Both the position numbers and the translations under genes were made by a program. DNA of 64,000 bases, from assembly GCF_003712195.1 (NCBI RefSeq), contig NZ_RDSD01000010.1:1-64000 (forward strand). The letters run 5' to 3'. The notes beneath the pieces are model-generated. The model saw only the letters and a program-made list of their open reading frames with translations, did no database searches and had not been told where the DNA came from. Below are positions 56,173 to 64,000 of the stretch, piece by piece. The stretch's first letter is position 1. Each line of letters starts with the position of its first letter. Origin of the DNA: Proteiniphilum sp. X52 (GTDB taxonomy: Bacteria > Bacteroidota > Bacteroidia > Bacteroidales > Dysgonomonadaceae).

Positions 56173-56562
56173 GATTTCACCACCGCAATCCGTTTTTCTC
56201 ACTCCTTAACCCGTATCATCAGACCCGAAAGGCATTGGATCATTTGATTGAAATCATCTTTCAATCCTCCCCGTTTTTGTTGTTTCATTCATTTTTGAGT
56301 CCGATTGAAAAAGTCAAAATGTGGAGTTTTTAATATCTCAACTTCCTGATAATCAAAATGTCATTTTCTTCGCAAGGAGTTTTAAAGTGTACTCATTTTT
56401 TTCATTGTTGTCCGATAAAAAATATTAAAGCTTTATAACTACTTGATGAACAATTTCTTAATACGGTCTAATTTTAAAACGAGGGCTTGCTGTTTATAAT
56501 TATCTGGTTTTCAGTTTTTTACGTGTATTTGTCGAACAATAGTGATTTTTTTTGCAATTTTA

Positions 56563-56594
56563 TTTGGTTTATAAAATAAACTGATTTATATTTG
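56563..56594 (+). promoter_or_regulatory. Promoter of membrane protein/wHTH operon
   Basis: TTTG at 56563-56566, 20-bp spacer, TATATTTG at 56587-56594. The first operator fills the spacer. Confidence 0.7.
56566..56582. promoter_or_regulatory. Operator 1 (GGTTTA-N5-TAAACT)
   Basis: 17-bp near-perfect palindrome placed between the -33 and -7 boxes and followed by GATTTATA. It matches operator 2 at 15 of the 17 core positions or nearly so. Binding here would block RNA polymerase. Confidence 0.6.
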
Positions 56595-56607
56595 CAGTGT
56601 CAATTAT

Positions 56608-56624
56608 GGTTTACAATATAAACC
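56608..56624. promoter_or_regulatory. Operator 2 (GGTTTA-N5-TAAACC)
   Basis: Perfect 17-bp palindrome, also followed by GATTTATA, 42 bp (four helical turns) downstream of operator 1 and just past the expected transcription start. Likely target of the wHTH regulator encoded in the operon. Confidence 0.6.
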
Positions 56625-56650
56625 GATTTATAATATTAAAAACAAAGACA

Positions 56651-57232
56651 ATGGAAGAGAAACAATTAAACGAGAAGGAGAGTCTGGAACTCATCGCTCG
56701 AATGATTCAAAACACGCAGCGTAAATTGGAGAAAGGCAACGGCTTGCCTTTCCTCACCTGGGGATATACCACCGTGGCGGTATCCCTATTGGTTTGGTAT
56801 TTGTTTTCAAGCACGGGCAATCCCTATTGGAATTATCTATGGTTCCTGATACCTGTTATCGGGTTTCCCACCATGATGCTGATTATTAGAAAACAGGAAA
56901 AGGGAGTAAAGACCTATATCGACAGAATCATCGGTTACGTGTGGATTGCTTTCGGAATAGCGGGGCTTGCCGTGTCCACATCCGCCGTATTCGTGTGGAA
57001 TCTGCCCATTTTATTTATCATTGTGCTGATGATGGGTACGGGAACGGCCATCACGGGAATGATTATCCGGTTTAAGCCGATAATCTTTTCGGGATTTGCG
57101 GGGATGCTGTTCTCCTTCCTCTGCCTCATTGTGAAAGGTTACGACTCCATTCTCGTTTTCGCACTTATCTTTTTGGTAATGATGGTCATACCCGGGCATA
57201 TTCTGAATTGGAAAGGGCGAAAAAATGTTTAA
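56651..57232 (+). CDS. Integral membrane protein of a regulated two-gene operon
   Basis: 193 residues from ATG 56651 (MEEKQLNEKESLELIARMIQ); the upstream in-frame ATGs lie inside the operator region. A charged N-terminal helix is followed by about five or six TM helices. No known family. Overlaps the next gene by 8 bp. Its expression is probably controlled by that regulator. Confidence 0.8.
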   Translation: MEEKQLNEKESLELIARMIQNTQRKLEKGNGLPFLTWGYTTVAVSLLVWYLFSSTGNPYWNYLWFLIPVIGFPTMMLIIRKQEKGVKTYIDRIIGYVWIAFGIAGLAVSTSAVFVWNLPILFIIVLMMGTGTAITGMIIRFKPIIFSGFAGMLFSFLCLIVKGYDSILVFALIFLVMMVIPGHILNWKGRKNV

Positions 57233-57530
57233 GGAACTCGACCCGCTCCTCCACTCCGAACTTCGACTGGCAGTCATGTCGATACTGTTGTCGGTGGAAG
57301 AAGCCGATTTTGTGTATCTCAAAGAGCGAACCAACGCCACGTCGGGTAACCTGAGTGTGCAGATCGACAAGCTGAGCGAAGCGGGTTACATTGAAGTGGA
57401 AAGGGGATTTCAAGGAAAACGGACCCGCACCGTGTGCAAGATGACGCCCGTGGGAATCGCGGCGTTTGAGAAATACGTGGAGGCGCTGAAAGGATATCTT
57501 ACTATCGAAAATCAACAACCGGATAAATAA
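57225..57530 (+). CDS. Winged-helix transcriptional regulator (HTH, PadR/MarR-like small type)
   Basis: 101 residues forming one wHTH: HSELRLAVMSILLSVEEADF, then SGNLSVQIDKLSEAGYIEVE (recognition helix) and the wing GFQGKRTRTVCKMT. This small regulator type is common in Bacteroidota beside a membrane protein gene. Probably a dimeric repressor of its own operon. Confidence 0.88.
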   Translation: MFKELDPLLHSELRLAVMSILLSVEEADFVYLKERTNATSGNLSVQIDKLSEAGYIEVERGFQGKRTRTVCKMTPVGIAAFEKYVEALKGYLTIENQQPDK

Positions 57531-57544
57531 TTAAATAGATAATA

Positions 57545-57637
57545 ATGAATCGATTAACTCTGACCATCTGGTTGGCGCTCGGCTACGCCTTTGCCGGTAG
57601 TCCTATAGCGGGTTTGAGGCAAAAAATGTCGGGATGA
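57545..57637 (+). pseudogene. Truncated exported-protein ORF ending in tRNA-Pro
   Basis: ATG 57545 reads MNRLTLTIWLALGYAFAGSP, a good signal peptide, then AGLRQKMSG and a TGA inside the 3' end of the opposite-strand tRNA-Pro. It is 14 bp after the wHTH stop and would be the third gene of the operon. The coding part after the signal is missing, so the gene seems cut at the tRNA. Confidence 0.5.
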
Positions 57638-57702
57638 GGTGACTCGAACACCCGACCTCCACGTCCCGAACGTGGCGCGCTAGCCAACTGTGCTACATCC
57701 CG
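57629..57702 (-). tRNA. tRNA-Pro (anticodon CGG)
   Basis: 74 nt. Acceptor CGGGATG/CATCCCG with discriminator A, anticodon stem CCACG/CGTGG with loop TTCGGGA (CGG), T stem TCGGG-type arm with TTCGAGT. No encoded CCA. Confidence 0.95.
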
Positions 57703-57786
57703 ATCAATTTACGGCTGCAAAGGTAAATAATTTTTTCCTATTCCGAGAGGAATTTTATGGAAAATGATTATTTTTGCATCTGCAAT

Positions 57787-57859
57787 GCGGCAATAGCTCA
57801 GTTGGTAGAGCATCAGCTTCCCAAGCTGAGGGTCGCGAGTTCGAGCCTCGTTTGCCGCT
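57787..57859 (+). tRNA. tRNA-Gly (anticodon CCC)
   Basis: 73 nt. Acceptor GCGGCAA/TTGCCGC, discriminator T, D stem GCTC/GAGC, anticodon stem TCAGC/GCTGA with loop TTCCCAA (CCC), T arm GCGAG-TTCGAGC-CTCGT. Accessory DNA begins right after it, so it could be an attachment site. Confidence 0.95.
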
Positions 57860-57870
57860 CAATCAGTATC

Positions 57871-57905
57871 AAGCACCTATCGATTTGTTTCGGCAGGTGC
57901 TTTTT
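57871..57905 (+). terminator. Terminator of tRNA-Gly
   Basis: AAGCACCT (57871-57878) pairs with AGGTGCTT (57895-57902), followed by T. Confidence 0.85.
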
Positions 57906-58054
57906 GGTTATTGCTTCAACCGATTAAATGGCTGTAGATAAGAGCTATTCAAGTAAACATACAAATCGGGAAAATATACCTAAATTTGCAAGGAGAGCAA
58001 AATGAAATTAGTAAAGGTGGAAATTTTACTATTCAAAGAACGATCATTTAGTGT

Positions 58055-59715
58055 ATGAATAATACGGAATTAATAAGACTGGTCGATGAATTACGAGCTT
58101 TACCCAAAGAGAACGAATGGGTGGAATTCAAATCTGGAAATGCGGTTACCAATGAAAGAATTGGACAGTATATTTCCGCCATCTCCAAGCGGCCTGTATT
58201 CATAACAAACCATTGGGCTATATTGTATTTGGTATAGATGATAAAACTCATGCGGTGCAGGGCACTTCTTTCAGGTTTCAAAAAAGAAAAGAAGGTAATT
58301 CAGAACTGGAACTATGGATCCGGCGATTACTCACCCCTTCCATCAAGTTCGAGTTTTTTCCTTGTGTTTATGAAGGGCATTACCTCGAAGTGTTTAAAAT
58401 ACCGGCAGCCGTTGGTGAACCCACTCACTTTAAGAATACTCCGTATATCCGTTTCGGATCAAGCCTGACTGAATTAAGAAAATATCCCCAATACATCAAG
58501 GCAATTTATAACTCGCAAGACGACTGGTCGGCCAAGATAATTGAGAACGCCACAATCAAGGATCTCGATAGGGAAGCAATTTCCCTTGCAAGAGAAAAAT
58601 TCAAGGAAAAGATGACCGGAAAACCTTTCTTCGATGATATAGACTACTGGTCGGATGAAACCTTTCTCGACAAGGCGAAAATTACCCTCAATGGCAAAAT
58701 CACCAACACCGCTATTATTCTTTTGGGAAAACCCGAATCCTCACATTATATTCTGCCTAGCGTGGCGCAAATTACCTGGAAACTCGATACAGAAGAAAAA
58801 GCATACGAGCATTTTGAAATACCTTTCCTCATTTCCGTGAATGATGTTTTGAAACAAATACGGAATGTCAAATATAAATTCTTCCCGAGTAATCAGCTCA
58901 TTGCCGTTGAGGTACAGAAGTATGACCCTGAAGTTATACTTGAAGCATTGAATAATACCATTGCACATCAAAACTATAGCTACTTCTCCCGTATCATCGT
59001 AACTGAACAGACAGGAAAACTGATATTCTCCAATGCCGGAAATTTCTTTGAGGGAAGTGCAGAGGATTATACCACGGGAAACAAGACTCCACAGAGATAT
59101 AGGAATCGATGGTTGGCCGATGCGATGGTTACCTTAAAGATGATCGACAGCATGGGATACGGTATCCATAAGATGTATAAAAGCCAGATGCAACGATTTT
59201 TCCCTTTGCCGGACTATTCAAAGTCAACTATGGATGAGGTAGTGCTTGAAATATAAGGCCATGCCATTGATGAGAATTACTCAAAGCTCCTGATCGAGAA
59301 AAAAGGCGACATCGACCTGACCGATGCCGTGCTTTTGGATAAAGTGCAAAAGTCACTTCCTATCAATGATAAAGCAGCCCAGAGATTAAAACAAAAAGGA
59401 TTTATAGAAGGAAGGAAGCCAAACTACTTTATCTCCTCACAGATAGCCAGGATAACCGACAAAAAGGCTCAGTACACACGTAATAAGGGATTAGATACGG
59501 AACTACTCAAATCATTTATTCTAAGGCATATCGATATACATGGCTACGCTACCAGAAAAGAAATAGATGAATTGCTAATGGATAAGATGCCTGATTATTT
59601 GGATGAAAAACAACGTAAAAAGAGAATTGAAAATATCTTACAAGATATGAGAAACGATACTATTAAAAATATTGGGAGTCGCAAAGTTCCTAAATGGGTA
59701 AAAAAGAAAGATTAA
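58055..59715 (+). pseudogene. AlbA_2/HATPase_c_4-type ATP-binding protein, broken by a frameshift and a stop
   Basis: Three pieces of one gene of about 553 codons. 58055-58188 gives ELRALPKENEWVEFKSGNA. A lost base at 58187-58189 shifts the frame; restoring it gives SNAACIHNKPLGYIVFGI, the AlbA_2 (Schlafen-like) core. The second piece runs to a TAA at 59254-59256 in EVVLEI-stop-GHAIDENY, where relatives have Tyr. The same frame then continues to 59715 through a winged-helix C-terminus. The HATPase-like part is DAMVTLKMIDSMGYGIHKM. Family members are probable transcription regulators of mobile DNA. Confidence 0.85.
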
Positions 59716-59842
59716 GGGATAAATTAGGGATAAAAAATAGCTGTTTAAGGAATAAAAAATCGTTATGACTTGATAAAGAGTGTTTTAATATGTTTGGATT
59801 AGGGACAAAGTAGAGATAAATAAGGAATAAACTAGGGATAAA
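59715..59842. repeat. Degenerate 11-bp AGGGATAAAnn repeat
   Basis: Copies of AGGGATAAA or one-mismatch forms (AGGAATAAA, AGGGACAAA, AGAGATAAA) start at 59715, 59726, 59748, 59801, 59812, 59823 and 59834. Steps are 11, 22, 53, 11, 11 and 11 bp, close to one helical turn. It lies between the broken ATP-binding gene and the IS. Confidence 0.65.
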
Positions 59843-60047
59843 CAAGAGAAAGAACTAGGAAAGGGTTTAAGCGTTTTAAGGAAAGAAAATCTATCTATGT
59901 TTTGATAATCAGTACCTTGCTTACCATACATATTGGATATTTCTTTAAGTGAATTAGTTTCGATTTAATCTGACAGTTAAAGGGCAAACAAATTAAATTT
60001 GTAATGCTAAAAACAAAATCAAGTTTAACCCTTTAAAACTGTCAGAA
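59716..60047. other. Intergenic stretch before the transposase
   Basis: Contains the 11-bp repeat above, then plain AT-rich sequence, and from 59971 the left end of the IS. No gene. Confidence 0.5.
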
Positions 60048-61278
60048 ATGAATGTAGAAACAAAAGTAATTAAAAGTAGGTTGGGTTTATTGAACTTGGC
60101 CGAAGAATTAGGCAATGTATCATTAGCCTGCAAGTATTTAAGATATAGCAGGGATACATTTTATCGTTATAAGGATTTATTCTCGGAAGGAGGAGAAGAA
60201 GCCCTGCGGGAGATGAGTCGTAAAAAGCCCAATATCAAGAACCGTATAGAAGCCCATATTGAAGAGAGGGTTGTTTCCTTTGCCATGGAACATCCGGCTT
60301 TCGGACAAACCCGGGCATCGAATGAATTGAAAAAAGAGGGCATGTTTATTTCACCCTGCGGAGTTCGTTGTGTATGGCTACGGCATGATCTGGAAACATT
60401 TCAAAAGCGATTGAAAGCCCTTGAGAGCAAGGTTGCACAGGAGGGACTAATCCTTACCGAATCACAGGTGGCAGCCCTGGAGAAAGCCAAGGAGGAAAAA
60501 GTAGCCCACGGGGAGATAGAGACCCATCATCCCGGTTATCTTGGCGCCCAGGACACCTACTATGTCGGCCATATCAAAGGTGTCGGCAAGATCTTCCAGC
60601 AAACCTTTATCGACACCTATTCCAAAGTAGCCACCGTCAAACTCTATGACCGCAAAATAGCACTCGTTGCTGCTGATATGCTCAACGACAGGGTTGTCCC
60701 CTTATATGACCAGTATGGTGTTCCTTTACTGCGTGTTTTGACCGACAGGGGTACAGAATACTGTGGTGCCAGGGAACATCACGAATATCAGTTGTATCTG
60801 GCTCTTGAAGACATAGAACACAGTAAGACCAAAGCCAAGAGTCCCCAAACCAATGGTATTTGCGAACGGTTCCACAGGACCATGCAGGATGAGTTCTATG
60901 CCACGGCATTCCGTAAAAAGATTTATAACAGTCTGGAAGAACTTCAAACCGATGTGGATGTCTGGTTGGAATACTATAACAATGAAAGACCTCATAGCGG
61001 TAAACATTGTTATGGTAAAACTCCAATGCAGACATGGTTAGACAGCATTCATCTTGCAAAAGAGAAAATGTTATCCGATCATTACCAAAATGTTGTATCT
61101 TTGCTCCCGTCAGGTGAAAAGGAAACAGGCTCTGCTGGGGAGCAACCTGCCAGCGATAATCTGACTGACTGGAATGGTCAAGGGGGACTAAAATCCCCCT
61201 CTAATTATCTTCCTATTCCAAGAAATTATGGCTTAGAAAACCCATCATATAGAATATAACAAAATCGCCCTACTGTCA
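59971..61278 (+). mobile_element. IS481-type insertion sequence
   Basis: Left end TGACAGTTAAAGGGC (59971-59985); right end, inverted, TGACAGTAGGGCGATTT (61278-61262). The ends share TGACAGT and AGGGC with a two-base gap. It holds a single full transposase. Flanks show only ATC on both sides as a possible duplication. It looks intact and recent compared with the remnant at 3.7 kb. Confidence 0.8.
60048..61259 (+). CDS. IS481-family transposase
   Basis: 403 residues. N-terminal HTH (LNLAEELGNVSLACKYLRYS then FYRYKDLF), then the rve domain with catalytic Asp in QQTFIDTYSKVATVKLY, Asp in RVLTDRGTEYCG and Glu near NGICERFHRTMQDEF. C-terminus has YYNNERPHSG as usual. Full length and without stops, so probably active. 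Confidence 0.93.
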   Translation: MNVETKVIKSRLGLLNLAEELGNVSLACKYLRYSRDTFYRYKDLFSEGGEEALREMSRKKPNIKNRIEAHIEERVVSFAMEHPAFGQTRASNELKKEGMFISPCGVRCVWLRHDLETFQKRLKALESKVAQEGLILTESQVAALEKAKEEKVAHGEIETHHPGYLGAQDTYYVGHIKGVGKIFQQTFIDTYSKVATVKLYDRKIALVAADMLNDRVVPLYDQYGVPLLRVLTDRGTEYCGAREHHEYQLYLALEDIEHSKTKAKSPQTNGICERFHRTMQDEFYATAFRKKIYNSLEELQTDVDVWLEYYNNERPHSGKHCYGKTPMQTWLDSIHLAKEKMLSDHYQNVVSLLPSGEKETGSAGEQPASDNLTDWNGQGGLKSPSNYLPIPRNYGLENPSYRI

Positions 61279-61334
61279 ATCAAGTCTAAACTTTTACAAT
61301 TTAGGAGGGTTTGCAAACCCTCCTAAATTCCTAT

Positions 61335-62393
61335 TTATCCAACAATACGTAAGTTTGAATTATTTATCTTACAGAATCTCTCTATTATGTCTATAGGTAG
61401 ACTGAAAGCATCTGATAATTCTTCATTACTATAATCAAGTTCTTTTATATGGATATCGTAAGCGTCTTTAAAGACAGTTGGTTTATCTATAAATACATGA
61501 ATCGGTTCTTCTTTTCGATACCCTTTTCTGCTTAATTCCACATTGAAATATTTATATTTATCATCGTTAATAGCCTTTAAGTCATACGCTCTCCTAACGA
61601 TTGATGCCATAGAGGTTAGCCAATACCTTTTGAGTTCAGCTAAAGAACTTAATTTTAGGTTTAAAAGATCATTGTATATACCTTCACTAGGCATTAGGAA
61701 TTCGGAAGCAAATTCATTTGCTTCTTTTTCTTTATCCCTATAATTATAGATTATAAAGTCTTTCTCACTATGCATTATCAGATGGCCAAGTTCATGAGCA
61801 ATCGTAAACCGCTTTCTATCATTACTTGCGTATTTACTTATTACAATAATTGGATATCCTTTGTCAGAAATAAATGATACCCCGTCAAATTTGTCATTAT
61901 CTAAATCTGTTTCAATGATAATTATTCCAGATTCTTCTAATAATCCACATATTCTCCTCACTGGTGTACGGTTTTCCATTAGACCTAAATTCTTACGTAT
62001 ATACCGTGCAGCATCCTTAATGGAGTAACCTTGTTCCAAATCAATAGTTTTAAGTGTGAAGTCAGGAAACTCTACGCTATCAGACAATTTATCTACGATA
62101 TATCCAATGAGTCTATAGGAGTATTCAATCTTAGATTTGTCTTTCTTTCCCATACTTTTCTTCCTGAAATTTACATTCTCAGAAATATTATATATTTTTT
62201 CATCAAAGAAACTGTATGGGAAGTTTAGTGCCTTTGCAATTTTCTCGAGCACGTTATCTGAGATGGTGTTAAACCCTTTCTCAAATTTGGAGAGGTTTGA
62301 CTGTGACAATCCTTCAATTTTACCTGCTAATTCCCCTTGAGTCATCCCTCTGTATTCTCGAGCAATTGTTAATTGAAAGTGCCTCGATTCCAT
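61335..62393 (-). CDS. XRE-ImmA/IrrE family metalloprotease regulator
   Basis: 352 residues. N-terminal HTH_3 (about 6-60: MTQGELAGKIEGLSQSNLSK), linker, then an ImmA/IrrE (DUF955) peptidase domain: zinc motif TIAHELGHLIMH at 197-208 with HELGH at 200-204, and KEANEFASEFLMP at 223-235 giving the third ligand. Relatives cut a partner repressor to switch on mobile-element or stress genes. AAGAAGGAAC precedes the ATG. The unknown 230-residue gene 75 bp upstream on the same strand is its likely partner. Confidence 0.9.
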   Translation of the reverse strand: MESRHFQLTIAREYRGMTQGELAGKIEGLSQSNLSKFEKGFNTISDNVLEKIAKALNFPYSFFDEKIYNISENVNFRKKSMGKKDKSKIEYSYRLIGYIVDKLSDSVEFPDFTLKTIDLEQGYSIKDAARYIRKNLGLMENRTPVRRICGLLEESGIIIIETDLDNDKFDGVSFISDKGYPIIVISKYASNDRKRFTIAHELGHLIMHSEKDFIIYNYRDKEKEANEFASEFLMPSEGIYNDLLNLKLSSLAELKRYWLTSMASIVRRAYDLKAINDDKYKYFNVELSRKGYRKEEPIHVFIDKPTVFKDAYDIHIKELDYSNEELSDAFSLPIDIIERFCKINNSNLRIVG

Positions 62394-62468
62394 TTTTTTG
62401 TTCCTTCTTGTTTTTAGTTTAAATCATGTATAAATATGAAGCTGGAGAGCATTCTGATTAAACGTATA

Positions 62469-63161
62469 TTATGATGTCTTTTTTCGCTTTACTGATTCTT
62501 TTGGTTTTACGAGAGCTCCTCTCTCTGGCGTTATAGGCCTTTTACCTATTATCATAGGTTGAGATTTTTGTATCTCTGACTCTTCGATTGACCATTGAAC
62601 ACGATTGTTATCAATATAGATTAATTTTGGGGCACACATTTCCCCAAATCTATTCTTTCTGTAACCGAAGAATATAATTGGTTCTGTTATTCCAAAATCC
62701 TCATTAAATAGAGGCTCTTGCACTTGATTGTAAATCGATTCAGTTAGCCTGGTTACAATATTCATCGGAAGATTATAGTTATTTAATTTCTTAAATAATA
62801 TCTGACAGTTATTCTTCCTTATAACCACTCTTTTGTATTTCCCGATCTTTAAAGCTTCGGCAAAATTCTCTTCAAATCTTTCAATAACGCAACTCCGGAA
62901 GACTGATGTCTCGAGAAGTCGGTCACGGCAACTCATAGGATAGTGAGATATCCTGTCATTAAACAATTTAACTCCTTCGTTAAAGCTTTGAAATAAAAGA
63001 GGTAAAACCTCTTTTAAATCATTTAAAGCTTCTTTTTTAGAAATAATTCTCCGTTTTAGAAAATTATTTCTTACTTTTGTCGGTGCAATATCTAACATGT
63101 AAAAATTATTTTGTGAATGCTCTCCTGCATTCATATCTATTAAAATAAACCCTGCTTCCAA
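62469..63161 (-). CDS. Unknown protein upstream of the ImmA/IrrE gene
   Basis: 230 residues with a TTG start at 63161; ATG at 63134 (MNAGEHSQNNFYMLD) is an alternative start. I do not recognise it. No TM segment or signal. The middle is helical and rich in Asn/Lys/Glu, one stretch reads IIFFGYRKNRFGEMCAPKLI, and the tail is very basic (KPKESVKRKKTS). A TACATTTG -7 box lies at 63231-63224. Same strand and spacing as a cotranscribed partner of the ImmA/IrrE gene; toxin, antitoxin or substrate are all possible. Confidence 0.65.
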   Translation of the reverse strand: MEAGFILIDMNAGEHSQNNFYMLDIAPTKVRNNFLKRRIISKKEALNDLKEVLPLLFQSFNEGVKLFNDRISHYPMSCRDRLLETSVFRSCVIERFEENFAEALKIGKYKRVVIRKNNCQILFKKLNNYNLPMNIVTRLTESIYNQVQEPLFNEDFGITEPIIFFGYRKNRFGEMCAPKLIYIDNNRVQWSIEESEIQKSQPMIIGKRPITPERGALVKPKESVKRKKTS

Positions 63162-63223
63162 CAGAGGTTTATTTTTTTACCAATATGTATCACCCTTTGG
63201 AATGATTTTTTCTGGTAATACTG

Positions 63224-63231
63224 CAAATGTA
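63224..63231 (-). promoter_or_regulatory. -7 box for the unknown gene/ImmA module
   Basis: Minus-strand TACATTTG followed by CAG, 62 bp before the TTG and 89 bp before the ATG candidate start. No clean -33 box. Confidence 0.45.
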
Positions 63232-63428
63232 TATATTTTTTTAAAATAATTGTATATAGCACTATATAATTTATCAACAATTTTGTGCGTTTGTTGGAAA
63301 GTTTTTTCCAATTTGCTGATTATTATGTGATTGGGTTTTGCCGGAATCAATTCTTATGAGGGGAGATCTCCTATTTCATCACATTTATAGGATTAGGCAG
63401 CCTATAGAAATTCGTATTATTTTCGATA

Positions 63429-64000
63429 TTATTGGAGTGTACATGAATATTTGCTTGTGGCTAATAGGCGTGTAATATATTTTTTGTTGGGATTTAATAG
63501 CTTAGAATTCACCTCTCTCCTTTTTTTAGGAGATGGATTGTTATAACCGGCTGTTACATTCTTTCCCGTGCTATGACCAACCATTTGTTTAACGAAAATC
63601 TCACTGATATACATTTCACTCGTAAGGTAGGTTACATAGCTGTTACGGGTATAGGCGGTCGATAAATTCCGGTCTATTCCTAATTGTGCCGCTATCACTT
63701 TTAATGAATTATTTATCGGATTTAATGCCAGTTGAATAGCATCTTTTATCGTTCTCTCGTTCTTGTCAATTCTTTCAATGCCATTAAGGAATGGAAAGAT
63801 ATATCCATCCTGTTCTTTATTGCCGTGTCGGTTAATTATCTCCACCATTGGAGGTAGTATAGGAGCACAAATAGGCTCTGGATTTTTTTTCTTTTTTGTA
63901 TCTCTCGTTTTCTTACGATGAAATACAATCTCTTGGGATGCTCCGTCGATATCTTTGTATTGTAACCTGCATAGATCACCGAAATTTAGTCCGTTACAAT
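63429..64000 (-). CDS. Tyrosine recombinase/integrase, C-terminal part (runs off right edge)
   Basis: The frame is open from the window edge, so the gene is larger than the ATG-started 139 codons; it begins in-window with CNGLNFGDLCRLQYKDI. Catalytic region: STAYTRNSYVTYL (the HxxR box, here YTR), then MVGHS and the nucleophile Tyr in TAGYNN. The first Arg box is NGLNFGDL, with Asn where many recombinases have Arg, as in several Bacteroidota integrases. Probably the integrase of the accessory region to its left or of an element mostly outside the window. Confidence 0.82.
   Translation of the reverse strand, partial: CNGLNFGDLCRLQYKDIDGASQEIVFHRKKTRDTKKKKNPEPICAPILPPMVEIINRHGNKEQDGYIFPFLNGIERIDKNERTIKDAIQLALNPINNSLKVIAAQLGIDRNLSTAYTRNSYVTYLTSEMYISEIFVKQMVGHSTGKNVTAGYNNPSPKKRREVNSKLLNPNKKYITRLLATSKYSCTLQ

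Larger units (their letters stand above)
56173..56650. other. AT-rich intergenic stretch with regulated promoter
   Basis: About 390 bp without gene or clear structure, then the promoter (56563-56594) and two palindromic operators described below, directly before the membrane protein gene. Confidence 0.5.

Noticed and set aside
59715-59842. CRISPR-like or replication-origin array
   Set aside because: The units are 11 bp and mostly abut; no initiator protein gene is nearby. Kept only as a repeat.

Overview
The window looks like chromosomal DNA from a member of the Bacteroidota, order Bacteroidales. A Dysgonomonadaceae/Porphyromonadaceae relative such as Proteiniphilum or Petrimonas is my guess, not a proof. 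Reasons: many genes are preceded by the Bacteroidota -7 box TAnnTTTG (best case TTTG-N19-TAACTTTG before rplM); the gene order mutY-ssb-gldE-PPTase; the three-subunit fumarate reductase/succinate dehydrogenase sdhCAB; a long NusB; a 30-residue Lys/Arg-rich AURKAIP1/COX24-like protein after HU; and few strong Shine-Dalgarno sequences.

Layout. 1-4.4 kb: an edge-truncated exported protein, a membrane-bound winged-helix regulator, nusB, a glycerophosphodiesterase, then a transposase remnant and a MITE-like element. 4.5-12 kb: GH20 hexosaminidase, rplY-pth-S4 protein-maf, aspartate kinase and creD. 12.4-18.6 kb: two CYTH or CYTH-like genes, a low-complexity tandem repeat, an unknown membrane protein, hflX, a beta-barrel protein and mnmA. 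18.9-23.4 kb: recJ, recQ, an AT-rich P-loop ATPase and a gene fragment. 23.5-26.5 kb: a GC-rich two-gene redox unit, a NapH-like polyferredoxin with an internal twin-arginine segment plus a Tat/lipoprotein aldo-keto reductase with Fe-S clusters. 26.7-29.9 kb: tRNA-Arg, rplM-rpsI and rpsB-tsf with candidate structured leaders. 30-33.7 kb: PPTase, gldE, ssb, mutY on the minus strand. 34-38.4 kb: HU, the small basic protein, rng with two hairpins in its 5' UTR, and priA. 38.4-42.7 kb: a beta-barrel protein and sdhCAB. 43-48.3 kb: trpS, two acyltransferase-like genes each preceded by the same ~57-bp repeat, corA and rsmA. 48.5-55.6 kb: a flippase-like protein, then a tight run of pepD-flavodoxin-small membrane protein-S8 protease-xseA-xseB-ispD. 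55.7-57.6 kb: an Lrp-family regulator and a membrane protein/wHTH regulator pair behind a promoter covered by two palindromic operators.

57.6-64 kb is accessory DNA beginning at tRNA-Pro and tRNA-Gly: a doubly broken AlbA_2-type ATP-binding gene, an 11-bp periodic repeat, an intact IS481-type insertion sequence, an XRE-ImmA/IrrE protease gene with an unrecognised 230-residue partner, and the 3' part of a tyrosine recombinase running off the right edge.

Most of the window is ordinary housekeeping sequence. The best candidates for something new are the ImmA/IrrE two-gene module, the palindromic operator pair at 56.6 kb, the ribosomal and RNase G leader structures, the GC-rich Fe-S/aldo-keto reductase unit and the CYTH-like tandem pair. 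All calls come from reading the sequence; no database search was run.
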